In this document: in pieces, positions 1 through 7,735 of the stretch | How positions within the stretch are numbered: position 1 is the first letter of the stretch | Layout of the letters: every line of letters begins with the position of its first letter | DNA from: Legionella longbeachae | GTDB taxonomy: Bacteria > Pseudomonadota > Gammaproteobacteria > Legionellales > Legionellaceae | Assembly: GCF_004283175.1 (NCBI RefSeq) | Contig: NZ_RXNW01000011.1 | Coordinates: 1-64,000 of the forward strand | Direction: 5' to 3' | DNA length: 64,000 nucleotides | The notes under the pieces: generated by a model | Seen by the model: only the letters and a program-made list of their open reading frames with translations | Databases searched by the model: none | What the model was told of the DNA's origin: nothing | Position numbers and translations under genes: made by a program

Positions 1-108
1 TTTAATAATAAAGGAGATATATAGTGCAGAGAAAATAGAACTTATCGCGTGGAAATTTAACAACTAAAAATACAACAATAAGTGTACCTTTCAATGGAGT
101 GTCATCTT

Positions 109-264
109 ATGAAATGCAAATTCAAAGTGATTATTTATAAAAGGATGATTGATCATTTATTATCATCAACGCACTTTACCTTAAAAGATATTGCTAATCA
201 TACGTGGTCACCTATAAGCAGTATACGTTCCATTTATCTTGATCAAAAGGAGTGTTTTTTCTGA
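109..264 (+). CDS. Small HTH-like protein, first of a tandem pair
   Basis: A 51-residue protein starting at the ATG at 109, chosen because GGAG lies about nine bases upstream. Its central block (YKRMIDHLLSSTHFTLKDIA, then S..SIRSIY) aligns with the next gene (YKGMIQYILDSTHYTLKNIA, S...IIRAIY), so the two are paralogues. The ...TLKxIAxxxxSxxxxIRxIY pattern looks like a minimal helix-turn-helix. Its TGA overlaps the next ATG (TGATG), which implies coupled translation. Lying upstream of the excisionase and integrase genes, it is likely a regulator of the element, but that is inference. Confidence 0.6.
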   Translation: MKCKFKVIIYKRMIDHLLSSTHFTLKDIANHTWSPISSIRSIYLDQKECFF

Positions 265-503
265 TGGATCATCAATTAAAACTGAACATCTATAAAGGCA
301 TGATTCAGTATATTTTAGACTCAACCCATTATACCCTTAAAAATATCGCAGATCTTTCTGGATCATCCCTCGATATTATACGCGCTATTTATTGTCACAA
401 TGCAATTCCACATAGTTTCAAATCAGAAATGCAAATACTTAAACTTTATCAAATTGTTCTTGAGATAAATTCTCATCCTAAAAATCAAACTTTTGCTGGA
501 TAG
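264..503 (+). CDS. Small HTH-like protein, second of a tandem pair
   Basis: A 79-residue protein starting at ATG 264, inside the stop of the preceding gene, with AAGGAG upstream. An in-frame GTG at 252 is possible but less likely. It shares the YKxMIxxxLxSTHxTLKxIA block with its neighbour and carries a longer C-terminal tail. The probable role is as a small DNA-binding regulator of the integrative element. No family name can be assigned with certainty. Confidence 0.65.
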   Translation: MDHQLKLNIYKGMIQYILDSTHYTLKNIADLSGSSLDIIRAIYCHNAIPHSFKSEMQILKLYQIVLEINSHPKNQTFAG

Positions 504-529
504 GGTTCATAAAAAAGGAAGGTTGAATT

Positions 530-736
530 ATGAAATGGGTAAAACTAAAAAAATATTGTCAGGAATCAGGAGATACCTCTAATGCTGTGCACGCGAAGCG
601 CAAACGTGGAATATGGGTTGATGGTGTACAATGTAAAGTAGGACCAGATGGTAATATATGGATTAATACAATCGAGGTTGAGCGATGGGTAGAAAACGGA
701 AACAAGGCAACGAATTGCAGCCTGCGCGCGGTGTAA
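530..736 (+). CDS. Excisionase-like protein
   Basis: A 68-residue basic protein with AAGGAAGG upstream. The pattern MKWVKLKKYCQESGDTSNAV, then KRKRGIWVDG and a DGNIWIN...VERWVE end, is what I know from small phage and integrative-element excisionases encoded just ahead of the integrase. Such proteins bind the att site and bias recombination toward excision. The gene overlaps the integrase start by 52 bases, consistent with one transcript. Assignment rests on pattern and position. Confidence 0.7.
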   Translation: MKWVKLKKYCQESGDTSNAVHAKRKRGIWVDGVQCKVGPDGNIWINTIEVERWVENGNKATNCSLRAV

Positions 737-1890
737 GCATACGTGAATGGGGAACTGGGCAAGCTATTCGAATAATCTTTAGTTATCGAGGTGTGCAATG
801 TAGAGAAACATTGAAACTCGAACCAACGAAAGCAAACTTAAAGTATGCTGAGCGTCTTAGGGGGGAAATTATTAATGCAATTTCTCTGGGCACTTTTAAT
901 TATGCAGATTATTTTCCAAATTCAACACGTGCGAGATTATTTGGTCATGCAATTATCAAGGCTACTACTGGTGAAATGCTTAAAGACTATATGATGATTG
1001 CGGAGAAAACACTGGAGGCCAGTACTTACAATGGTTACCGAAAAGTTTGCGAAGCACATATATACCCAATCTTTGGTCATATACCAATTCGAGAATTATC
1101 TCCATTGATTATTCGTAATTGGATTACAGGATTAAGTGTTACTGTTAAAACTGTACGGAATATCTTAACTCCTTTACGAAATATGCTAGATCAAGCCTTG
1201 AATGATGGGGTGATTGAACGTAATCCCCTTGATAAATTGGTTTTGTCTAAATTGATTAATAAAAAAACTAGCCAAAGTAACTGGGAGGTAGATCCTTTTG
1301 ATCAAGATGAGATAAAAGCGATACTTAATGAAGCCACAGGACAGGCAAGAAATTTATTTCAATTTGCATTTTTTGCAGGTCTTCGTACCTCGGAGCTAAT
1401 TGCTTTGGAGTGGGATGATATAGATTGGTTCAAAGGTTTGATACGTGTTTCTCGTGCAGTGGTTTTAAAACAAGAGAAAGGAACAAAAACTAAATCAGGT
1501 GCTCGTGATGTTTTGTTACTTCCACCAGCCTTGGAAGCTTTAAAAAATCAAAAATCATTCACTTTTCTTGAAGGTAAACGAGTTTTTTATAATCCACGCA
1601 CCAATACTCCCTGGGAAACGGATGGTCAAATTCGTAAAACTTGTTGGACGCATATTTTAAGAAAAGCAGGCGTTCGTTATCGTAATCCATATCAAACTCG
1701 TCATACTTATGCATCAATGATGTTATCCGCTGGTGAGAACCCCTTATGGGTGGCTACCCAAATGGGGCATAAAGATACTGAGATGATTATCAAACATTAT
1801 GGACGATGGATTCCTGATAAATCGACTGTGGCAGGCTATCAGCCCGTAAATAATTGGTTATTTTCATTAGAAGTAAAAAATAGTTATTAA
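685..1890 (+). CDS. Tyrosine recombinase, phage/ICE-type integrase
   Basis: A 401-residue site-specific recombinase. The N-terminal ~65 residues look like a DUF3596-type arm-binding domain, followed by a core-binding SAM-like domain (about 105-190) and the catalytic domain. Visible catalytic positions are Arg234 (GLRTSELIALEWDD), Arg339-His340 (PYQTRHTYASM), His362 (QMGHKD) and nucleophile Tyr372 (HYGRW). The gene overlaps the excisionase-like gene and points toward the ssrA 3'-end copy at 3568-3598, the likely attachment site. It is intact, so the element may still be able to move. Confidence 0.95.
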   Translation: MGRKRKQGNELQPARGVSIREWGTGQAIRIIFSYRGVQCRETLKLEPTKANLKYAERLRGEIINAISLGTFNYADYFPNSTRARLFGHAIIKATTGEMLKDYMMIAEKTLEASTYNGYRKVCEAHIYPIFGHIPIRELSPLIIRNWITGLSVTVKTVRNILTPLRNMLDQALNDGVIERNPLDKLVLSKLINKKTSQSNWEVDPFDQDEIKAILNEATGQARNLFQFAFFAGLRTSELIALEWDDIDWFKGLIRVSRAVVLKQEKGTKTKSGARDVLLLPPALEALKNQKSFTFLEGKRVFYNPRTNTPWETDGQIRKTCWTHILRKAGVRYRNPYQTRHTYASMMLSAGENPLWVATQMGHKDTEMIIKHYGRWIPDKSTVAGYQPVNNWLFSLEVKNSY

Positions 1891-1955
1891 TACAAATAGT
1901 AGTTTTCTGTTAAATTAACTTCTTAATTAAAAAACATCAATGCGGGATATATTGA

Positions 1956-2735
1956 ATGGTAACTAAGGATAAGATTAGACAAAAATTACTAGAAATAGTT
2001 AAAGCTCAAATAGAACGCAACAGGTCTCATCCTATTCAAAGCAACTTACAATCAAATGAGATATTCAGGCAAGTTGCTGAGCAATTAGGTATTGCTCATA
2101 ACACGACTTATGAACAAATGATATTATCTGTATTCCAATGCTTGATGAATACAGGTTATTTTGCATGGGGATACAATTTATCAAACCCCAATCCTCCATT
2201 TTTTCATGTAACTGATCAGGGAATTAATTCCTTAAAAAATTTAAGCAGAGATCCCTGTAATCCAAGTGAATATTTACGTTATATACACAGCATTTGTCAG
2301 CTTGATGATATAGAGCGATCATATTTAAATGAAGCTATAAGTACATTTAATGCAGGGCATCATAAATCTGCGGCTGTAATGATAGGTGCAACAGCAGAGT
2401 GTTTGGTTTTAAAATTACGTAACGCAATGAAAGATAAACATCCAAAACCGCCCAAAGGACTATCTGATTGGAAACCTAAAACAATTTTTAATACACTTAA
2501 AAACATTTTGGACAAATACATAAAAAGCATGCCTAGTGATTTACGAGATGAGTATAATGCATATTGGCCTGCTTTCAATGAACAAATAAGACGCACTCGA
2601 AATGAAGCGGGACATCCAGAAAATATATCATCGTTTAAATTTGAAGATGTTCATGCTTCACTGCTGATGTTTCCAAATGTAGCAAAATTAACTACTCACT
2701 TATTAGAGTTTATTTCCAATAATCAATTTTTATAA
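1956..2735 (+). CDS. Hypothetical protein of the integrative element
   Basis: A 259-residue soluble protein. The C-terminal half has a HEPN/DUF4145-like look: an AAVMIGATAECLVLKLR helix, then RRTRNEAGHP near residue 218, resembling the R....(N)..H signature of HEPN RNases. The N-terminal half could be a winged helix. Position between integrase and toxin-antitoxin genes makes an accessory or defence role plausible, but the HEPN reading is inference. Confidence 0.6.
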   Translation: MVTKDKIRQKLLEIVKAQIERNRSHPIQSNLQSNEIFRQVAEQLGIAHNTTYEQMILSVFQCLMNTGYFAWGYNLSNPNPPFFHVTDQGINSLKNLSRDPCNPSEYLRYIHSICQLDDIERSYLNEAISTFNAGHHKSAAVMIGATAECLVLKLRNAMKDKHPKPPKGLSDWKPKTIFNTLKNILDKYIKSMPSDLRDEYNAYWPAFNEQIRRTRNEAGHPENISSFKFEDVHASLLMFPNVAKLTTHLLEFISNNQFL

Positions 2736-2811
2736 TAGTAAGACCTAAAAATTTATTTAATAAAGACTTTTTTCTGTCGATTACAAGGATTTTATATAAA
2801 ATTGCATTTTC

Positions 2812-2827
2812 GTATCCTTTGGGATAC
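2812..2827. promoter_or_regulatory. Palindrome upstream of the toxin start, candidate operator
   Basis: GTATCC-TTTG-GGATAC is a perfect 6-bp inverted repeat ending nine bases before the toxin ATG at 2837. An AT-rich stretch suitable for a -10 (TTTATATAAA) lies just upstream. Antitoxins of this type usually repress their own promoter by binding such a palindrome. No binding site is proven. Confidence 0.45.
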
Positions 2828-2836
2828 AATTTGCTT

Positions 2837-3178
2837 ATGAAAGAAATAAAAAGAAAAACAATAAAGATTTACCAAAAAGATAATGGAGATAGTCCATTTA
2901 TCTCATGGCTTGAATCATTGGACACTGCGATGCGTCATCGAATTAAATCTCGCTTAGCTAGAGTCGCCATTGGAAATTTAGGCGAGTATAAACTACTAGG
3001 TGATGGGATAAGTGAATTAAAATTTAAATTCGGATCAGGTTACCGTATTTATTATAGTGAATTAGATGATGTAATTATACTTTTGCTCTCTGCTGGAGAT
3101 AAAAAAACACAAAGCAGAGATATTAAACTAGCAAAAGAATATTTGAACAATTATTTAGAAGGAGAGAATCATGGCTAA
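2837..3178 (+). CDS. RelE/HigB-family toxin
   Basis: A 113-residue protein, started here at ATG 2837 rather than the in-frame TTG at 2819. It shows the HigB/Gp49-like core: SPFISWLESLD, an RI..RL.R helix, GEYKLLGDGISELKFKFGSG and YRIYYSE, with a late AGDKKTQSRDI segment. Such toxins are ribosome-associated mRNA interferases. It overlaps the antitoxin gene by eight bases in the toxin-first order typical of higBA. Confidence 0.85.
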   Translation: MKEIKRKTIKIYQKDNGDSPFISWLESLDTAMRHRIKSRLARVAIGNLGEYKLLGDGISELKFKFGSGYRIYYSELDDVIILLLSAGDKKTQSRDIKLAKEYLNNYLEGENHG

Positions 3179-3485
3179 GAGTATTGATTATCATGATTAT
3201 TTAATTGAATCCTTGAAAGAGCCTTCTGAGGCTGCTGGGTATTTAAATGCAGCACTCGATGATGGTGATATTGATGGTTTTTTAGAAGCATTACGTAATG
3301 TTGTAGAGGCTCATGGGGGTATGACCAAGTTATCAGAGAAGGCTTCTAAGGGAAGAAACAGTTTATATAAAACAATTTCAGGTAACGGAAATCCTTATTT
3401 AAGAAATACAAATGAAATTTTAAATGCATTGGGATTTCACTTGTCTGTTATGCCTAATGATTTTGAAGATCGAAAGAGTGCTTGA
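3171..3485 (+). CDS. HigA-type antitoxin (addiction-module antidote family)
   Basis: A 104-residue protein with AAGGAGAG upstream. It carries the family pattern DYLIESLKEPSEAAGYLNAA, then an XRE-like helix-turn-helix in the second half (GGMTKLSEKASKGRNSLYKT, NEILNALGFHL). It should neutralise the preceding toxin and autorepress the operon. Addiction modules near an integrase commonly stabilise the element. Confidence 0.85.
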   Translation: MAKSIDYHDYLIESLKEPSEAAGYLNAALDDGDIDGFLEALRNVVEAHGGMTKLSEKASKGRNSLYKTISGNGNPYLRNTNEILNALGFHLSVMPNDFEDRKSA

Positions 3486-3567
3486 TTCTGATAAAACTAC
3501 CCAATAGCTGCCCAAATAATTAGGCGATAAAATTAAACGAAATAGTATCAATGAGTTATATTAAATT

Positions 3568-3598
3568 GTCGCGGGTTCGATTCCCGCCGCCTCCACCA
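3568..3598 (+). other. ssrA': tmRNA (ssrA) 3'-end copy, probable attachment site
   Basis: The 31 bases from 3568 form a T-arm (stem GCGGG/CCCGC, loop TTCGATT), acceptor 3' strand CGCCTCC, discriminator A and CCA. The T in the acceptor would pair as G3-U70, the alanine identity element of tmRNA and tRNA-Ala. The sequence is closer to tmRNA 3' ends than to tRNA-Ala. No 5' half lies upstream, so this is a fragment. Integrases commonly recombine into ssrA or tRNA 3' ends and leave such a copy at the distal border. I read it as the right att site of the element carrying the integrase at 685-1890. Confidence 0.7.
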
Positions 3599-3906
3599 AC
3601 TTTTTGATTTATAACGATTTTTATATGTGTATTACCGCTGATTTTTGTTTTATTTAAATAAATACTTAAACATAACCATCTGTTTATATTAATAATATTT
3701 TTTAGATTTAATATTGTAATCAATTATTCTCTCTTGATAGTACCTGTTAAAAGCACCCAAAATTTAGTGTTGCAAATTCATCTCCTTAGCTTAATACTGG
3801 ACGTCTAACGGCGTGATTATTTCGGCTATACTCATTCTATGCTTCTTAAGTGGGTAAAGGCCTGGGTGGCCGACTTGCTTAGGTGGCTTCTTATGAGAAG
3901 TTAAAG
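3599..3906. other. Stretch without a convincing gene
   Basis: AT-rich DNA beyond the att-like site. The only item is a 21-codon open frame at 3839-3904 (MLLKWVKAWVADLLRWLLMR), amphipathic but without a ribosome binding site. I do not call it. Confidence 0.4.
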
Positions 3907-4048
3907 TATGAATTTCATTTATCTAATTCTGTTGAAATTATTCCACGATTTAATATTGCCCATGTGCTGATGTAGTTTGCCTTGTCAAAACCAATACCGA
4001 TGAATTGCAAAGTATTGTATTGCGCTGGGGATTAATTCCTTCCTGGAC
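3907..4048 (+). pseudogene. Remnant of an SOS-associated SRAP (YedK/HMCES-like) peptidase
   Basis: One frame reads EFHLSNSVEIIPRFNIAHV, the start of an SRAP domain, then stops. A second frame continues with ELQSIVLRWGLIPSW, the conserved RWGLIPSW motif. The N-terminal Cys2 region and the rest of the domain are gone. SRAP proteins crosslink to abasic sites in single-stranded DNA. The remnant leads directly into umuD and umuC pieces. Confidence 0.65.
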
Positions 4049-4149
4049 AGCTACTTCCAGCCAATTCCAAATTCAAACCCATTGATATTACGCAAGATGT
4101 GAAATGGTGATTTGGGGGCGTTACTTTAGTGCTTCATGAACCGGCCTAA
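4049..4149 (+). pseudogene. umuD': umuD 3' remnant
   Basis: The frame reads LLPANSKFKPIDITQDVKW, a stop, then FGGVTLVLHEPA and the natural stop. This matches the C-terminal end of UmuD/LexA-type peptidases (LLPxNPxYxPI..., (F/W)GVVTxVIH). An internal TGA and loss of the rest make it nonfunctional. Its terminus overlaps the umuC start, as in intact umuDC operons. Confidence 0.65.
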
Positions 4150-4221
4150 CAAGTTTGCCTTGATTGATTACAATAATTTTTACGCCAGTTGTGAGCGTTT
4201 GTTTCGTCCTGATTTACGAGA
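4136..4221 (+). pseudogene. umuC': umuC 5' remnant
   Basis: The open frame from ATG 4136 reads MNRPNKFALIDYNNFYASCE and then RLFRPDLRE, the N-terminal palm of the DNA polymerase V catalytic subunit (FALVDxNNFYASCE). It is cut after about 28 codons where the IS6-type inverted repeat starts at 4222. I do not see the rest of umuC downstream. Confidence 0.75.
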
Positions 4222-4626
4222 GGTTCTGTCGCCAAAAATTTTGATTTTTGCTAGAATCGCTGATTTTTTAGGTATTTCAGATAATGCTCAGCTTCAAGTG
4301 GAAGCATTTTAAACACGATATCATCCTGATGCTTGTCAGATGGTGCCTCGCTTATTCCCCGAGCTATCGTGATGTTGAAGAGCTGGCTATGGAGCGTGGA
4401 TTAAAGGTGGATCATTCCACCATTTACCGCTGGGTAATAGAATATGCCCCCCTTCTGGAAGAAGCCTTTCGCAAGCGACACAAGCATCCGGTCGGTGGCT
4501 TATGGAGGGTTGATGAGACGTATATAAAGGTACTGGGTCAATGGGTTTATCTGTTTATGGCTTTGCAGCATAGCCTCATCCAGCATTTCTTTAGCCTCAG
4601 TCTAAACAATTTTTCGCGACAGAACC
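4222..4626 (+). mobile_element. Internally deleted IS6-family element
   Basis: It is bounded by GGTTCTGTCGCCAAAAA at 4222 and its near-complement TTTTTCGCGACAGAACC ending at 4626. Inside, the frame from 4284 encodes the N-terminal half of an IS6-family transposase (MLSFKWKHFKHDIILMLVRW, HSTIYRWVIEYAP, WRVDETYIKV with the first catalytic Asp). It then jumps straight to the C-terminal tail (MALQHSLIQHFFSLSLNNFS). About half a typical 0.8-kb IS6 element is missing. No obvious 8-bp target duplication flanks it. Confidence 0.8.
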
Positions 4627-4780
4627 TAGCTGGCTTAAAGAAAAAGTGGCAAACTCAAATGTGACACTTTTTAGAACGTGTGGGCTTGTGGCACGAACCG
4701 TAAAATGCCGCCTTTCTACATTGACGGGCAACACGACCCATTATTCCATTAATTTAGAACACTTACACAAGGATAAATGC

Positions 4781-6139
4781 ATGATAAAAAAGAAGTTAGT
4801 TGTAACCTTTTTGGGCTTTTGGGCAGTCAATTGTTTTAGTTTTGGCGTTGATGTCTGTTTTAACTCTCCAACGACGACTCCAGTTATTCAAAACTGCATA
4901 AATCTGGACTCATCATGCAGAACCTCTAATTTGACTAAGGCACAAGAAGTCACATGTCGTATAGCCGCGCTTGCGGATGGATTGAGTGGGTTATCAGGCA
5001 GTAATAATATTATTGGTGGCCGTAGCTTAGTCCACTCTGATTCAACTTATCTCATGGCACAACTTATAGGCTTTACACCTTGGCAAGCGTATCAAATTAT
5101 GATTTATGACGAAGCTACCGATCAATCAGATTATGTCCCTTATAATCAAAATGGTGCGCAAATGCTTACAGATGATGAAATTGCAAATTGCAGAGATCAC
5201 TGGGGTCCCTCGATGCCTAATCAATGCTTAATCATTACACGTGTTATGAGTGGCATTTATAAATTCAATTACACTACCGGTGGGATGTTGTTGCATTTAC
5301 ATGCTCGATTTTCTCCAGATGGAACCCCTCCGCCAGCGCTTCCATACCCTACAGATTATCTTTCTGAAGCAAATAAACCTTATGAAGTAGTTCTAAACAA
5401 TTTTCATGCATGGGTTTTTGATGAGCGAATTAACGCTTGTTCTTCAGGAATTTTGCACGCAGATACTCCACCTTATGCGTCTAAATCCGCTTGCGAGGAT
5501 TCATCCCGCACTTTATATAGCCCGATGTATTTCTTCGCTCCAGGGATCTCACCAAAGCCTATCCCTTTTGTAACTACACTGGGCCCACTCATCATTAACG
5601 AAAGTACACCAAATACTATTGCCACTGATGCCAGCTTCAATGCTTATATCAAACCACATGATGTAACCTACGCCAAACCGGGCATTTTTTTTCATGCTTT
5701 AGCTGATCGTTATTCACATCATATGTGCACAGATAATTCTTATTTTTATCAAGATAGTAATGGAAACTATACATCTGTCTACTCAAAAGTATTATGTGCT
5801 CAGGGTAGTCACTTTTTGTGGCATGCATGGGAGCAGGGAACCAACCAAAGTACTTCTAATCTTGCGGCGCAATACCAAACCATGCGGCCTGCATTAGAAG
5901 CTATTTTTGATCAATTAGTTGCTTACAGAAAGTTCTTGGGAGGAACCGTAAAGCCAATTGATAAAGCAGCTCTCATGAACGAGTTAATGACCGTTCTTGC
6001 CATAGAAGATCCGGTCACACGTCTTAACAATATGGTGAATTTAATGGAAGCTCATGGTGCGCTTAGCCTTCCTGGTCATGGCACTACAGCAAACCTTACG
6101 ATCGATCAGTGGTTAACTTTAGCGGGTGCTCCCATATAA
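4781..6139 (+). CDS. Secreted protein of unknown function
   Basis: A 452-residue protein. I place the start at ATG 4781 (AAGGA upstream), because the next ~22 residues (MIKKKLVVTFLGFWAVNCFS) form a signal peptide; the frame is open further upstream but leads back into IS sequence. Cysteines are numerous, fitting an exported disulfide-bonded protein. A His-rich centre (FHALADRYSHHMC, later HFLWHAWEQG) resembles helical metal-binding sites of exported nucleases, phospholipases C or DUF6765-like proteins, but I cannot assign a family. It is bracketed by inverted IS6 fragments (4222-4626 and 6181-6492), suggesting IS-assisted acquisition. Confidence 0.75.
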   Translation: MIKKKLVVTFLGFWAVNCFSFGVDVCFNSPTTTPVIQNCINLDSSCRTSNLTKAQEVTCRIAALADGLSGLSGSNNIIGGRSLVHSDSTYLMAQLIGFTPWQAYQIMIYDEATDQSDYVPYNQNGAQMLTDDEIANCRDHWGPSMPNQCLIITRVMSGIYKFNYTTGGMLLHLHARFSPDGTPPPALPYPTDYLSEANKPYEVVLNNFHAWVFDERINACSSGILHADTPPYASKSACEDSSRTLYSPMYFFAPGISPKPIPFVTTLGPLIINESTPNTIATDASFNAYIKPHDVTYAKPGIFFHALADRYSHHMCTDNSYFYQDSNGNYTSVYSKVLCAQGSHFLWHAWEQGTNQSTSNLAAQYQTMRPALEAIFDQLVAYRKFLGGTVKPIDKAALMNELMTVLAIEDPVTRLNNMVNLMEAHGALSLPGHGTTANLTIDQWLTLAGAPI

Positions 6140-6180
6140 TAAGTTATGCCGTTTCGTTTTAAGGTAACTTATGGTTTTAA

Positions 6181-6492
6181 GTTCTGTCGCGAAAAATTGT
6201 TTAGACTGAGGCTAGAGAAATGCTGGATGAAACTATGCTGCAAGGCCATAAGATTGTTCGAAGATGGTGCCTGTAGATGCTGTTTTTTTCGAAGCATGTG
6301 GTGGAGTTCAATGCCAGAAAGTGTCGCTTTGGCTGAGTGAAATTCTTTAAATCCCTTCACGGGTTTTGTGAGTTTCTTGATGAATCGATGGTCCTGTTCG
6401 AAGATGTTATTGAGGTATTTGATTTGCCTCACGCCAATCTTAAGAAACGGGCCATCCATCATGTAAAAAATAAAACAAAGGATCGTGATATA
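6181..6492 (-). mobile_element. IS6-family 3' fragment
   Basis: On the minus strand this encodes the C-terminal part of an IS6-type transposase: VRQIKYLNNIFEQDHRFIKK with the last catalytic Glu, KGFKEFHSAKATLSGIELHH, and the tail LNNFSRQNL. It ends at an inverted repeat (GTTCTGTCGCGAAAAA) at 6181. The N-terminal half is absent and unrelated sequence is fused upstream. It is inverted relative to the fragment at 4222-4626. Confidence 0.75.
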
Positions 6493-6673
6493 AATGGTCG
6501 TATATGCCGAAAATATACTGGCCCTTCTCTCAATTGGAAGGTAGCCTTTCCCAAAGGATGCCCTAAAAGTTGGAGAAATATGATTATGACCAGACCCAAA
6601 CGAATAAGGAACAAACAATTATGTCATCAAATTTTAAAAGGAAGTGACTCTAATGAGCTCACTTTTCCTCTGG

Positions 6674-6723
6674 GTAATGCCTAAGCCTCATTACTATTAT
6701 TGGTAATGAGGCTTAGGCATTAC
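6674..6723. repeat. Perfect 21-bp inverted repeat with 8-base loop
   Basis: GTAATGCCTAAGCCTCATTA(C) at 6674-6694 is exactly complementary to 6703-6723 around the loop TATTATTG. No T-run follows, so it is not a standard rho-independent terminator. It lies in gene-free DNA (6493-6834) between IS6 and IS5 remnants and may be a small mobile or transcription-stopping hairpin. Confidence 0.85.
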
Positions 6724-6834
6724 TAATATCAAGGAATTTTCGTAAAAAAATATACCCAAATTGTGCCCAATAAGGAGTTTTAAATAGCATGACTCCGTTT
6801 TCCTCAAAACGATAGGTTTAGAGTCCTAACTTGA

Positions 6835-7353
6835 TCTGTATTAAAGGATCTGGTTTATTCTACTTAGGTGTCTTTGATGCCAAAGTGATGAATACTCATT
6901 CTTATCTACTTCATTACTTGCTGACAGACAAACACCTTGAATTTTTTCTGGCGAAAGAGCCACGTGAATCTTGGTGTCAACGCCTTTATGACCTTGTCCC
7001 AGGGCTTGAGCCTCCTTTTACTATGGCAGCAGAGCTATGGCGGTGAATACCAATGGTAGTACTATCTACCCAACTAATAGCTACCGTTACTTTTTTCTTT
7101 TTCTGAAGTTGATACACTAAAAACCAAAACAGCCCATTCTCACTCCAACGCTTAAAACGAGTATAGATCGTATGCCATTTTCCATAACAAGCAGGAACAT
7201 CTCGCCAGCTCACGCTTGATACAGTACTGCACAGAAAAATTGATAATGGCTCATCCCTGCAGGCCTTCCAGGACGTTTGTAGTGGCTAGCAATATAGGGA
7301 GCAATATGAGTTATAAAATCTTCTTCTTTGATAGGGTAATGCCTTATATCCAT
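6835..7353 (-). mobile_element. IS5-family transposase remnant
   Basis: Reading the minus strand from 7353: MDIRHYPIKEEDFITHIAPY, then GRPAGMSHYQFFCAVLYQ, a frame change, MSWRDVPACYGKWHTIYTRF and WVDSTTIGIHRH (DDE Asp). A second frame change leads to LGQGHKGVDTKIHVAL. This is the N-terminal two thirds of an IS5-family (IS1031-type) transposase with at least two frameshifts, so it is dead. Confidence 0.75.
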
Positions 7354-7357
7354 TTAA

Positions 7358-7552
7358 TTTATTCCGAAATCTGCTTTTTGTTATCAGTGTCATAGAAAGG
7401 AAGCTGTTCAAGGAAATTATGCTATTTTCAGTTATATTGCGCTCAATATAAATCGTCGTGATTCTTCGATTGATGCCAGCGTCAAACGCAAGAGACATAT
7501 GGCTGCGTTCAATGATGATGTGTTTACAAAACTCATAAAAGGTCTATATTAA
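7358..7552 (+). pseudogene. 3' fragment of an unidentified gene
   Basis: An open frame of 64 codons with no start (FIPKSAFCYQCHRKEAVQGN ... DVFTKLIKGLY, TAA at 7550) abuts the 5' edge of the IS5 remnant. Its composition looks coding, so I read it as the 3' end of a gene truncated by IS insertion. It contains CYQCH, but one CxxCH alone does not make a cytochrome. Confidence 0.4.
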
Positions 7553-7735
7553 GATGCGGTTGCCCTGATTTGGGAGAAGGGCTCTTTTCGATTTTATTCG
7601 AGTGATTTACAATAAGGAGTGTATCCATTCAGTGTTGGGGTTTTAAACACCCAATGGTTTTAGTCTGTTGTGTCATGCCAGCATCCGGTTTTCGTGGATG
7701 TATAATAACTGTAATTTAATATTTTGGATATTCTA

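Noticed and set aside
559-798. 79-codon minus-strand frame
   Set aside because: It lies opposite the excisionase-like and integrase genes, with no start signal; it is a shadow frame.
3568-3598. Complete tRNA gene
   Set aside because: Only the T-arm and acceptor 3' strand are present; no anticodon arm or 5' half lies upstream.
3839-3904. 21-residue amphipathic open frame resembling a type I toxin peptide
   Set aside because: No ribosome binding site, no antisense RNA signal, and it lies in a region of decayed genes.
6337-6684. 115-codon plus-strand frame
   Set aside because: It runs opposite to the IS6 transposase fragment, whose conserved motifs are on the minus strand.
7358-7552. Cytochrome c fragment because of CYQCH
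   Set aside because: A single CxxCH with no surrounding cytochrome features or signal peptide is not enough.
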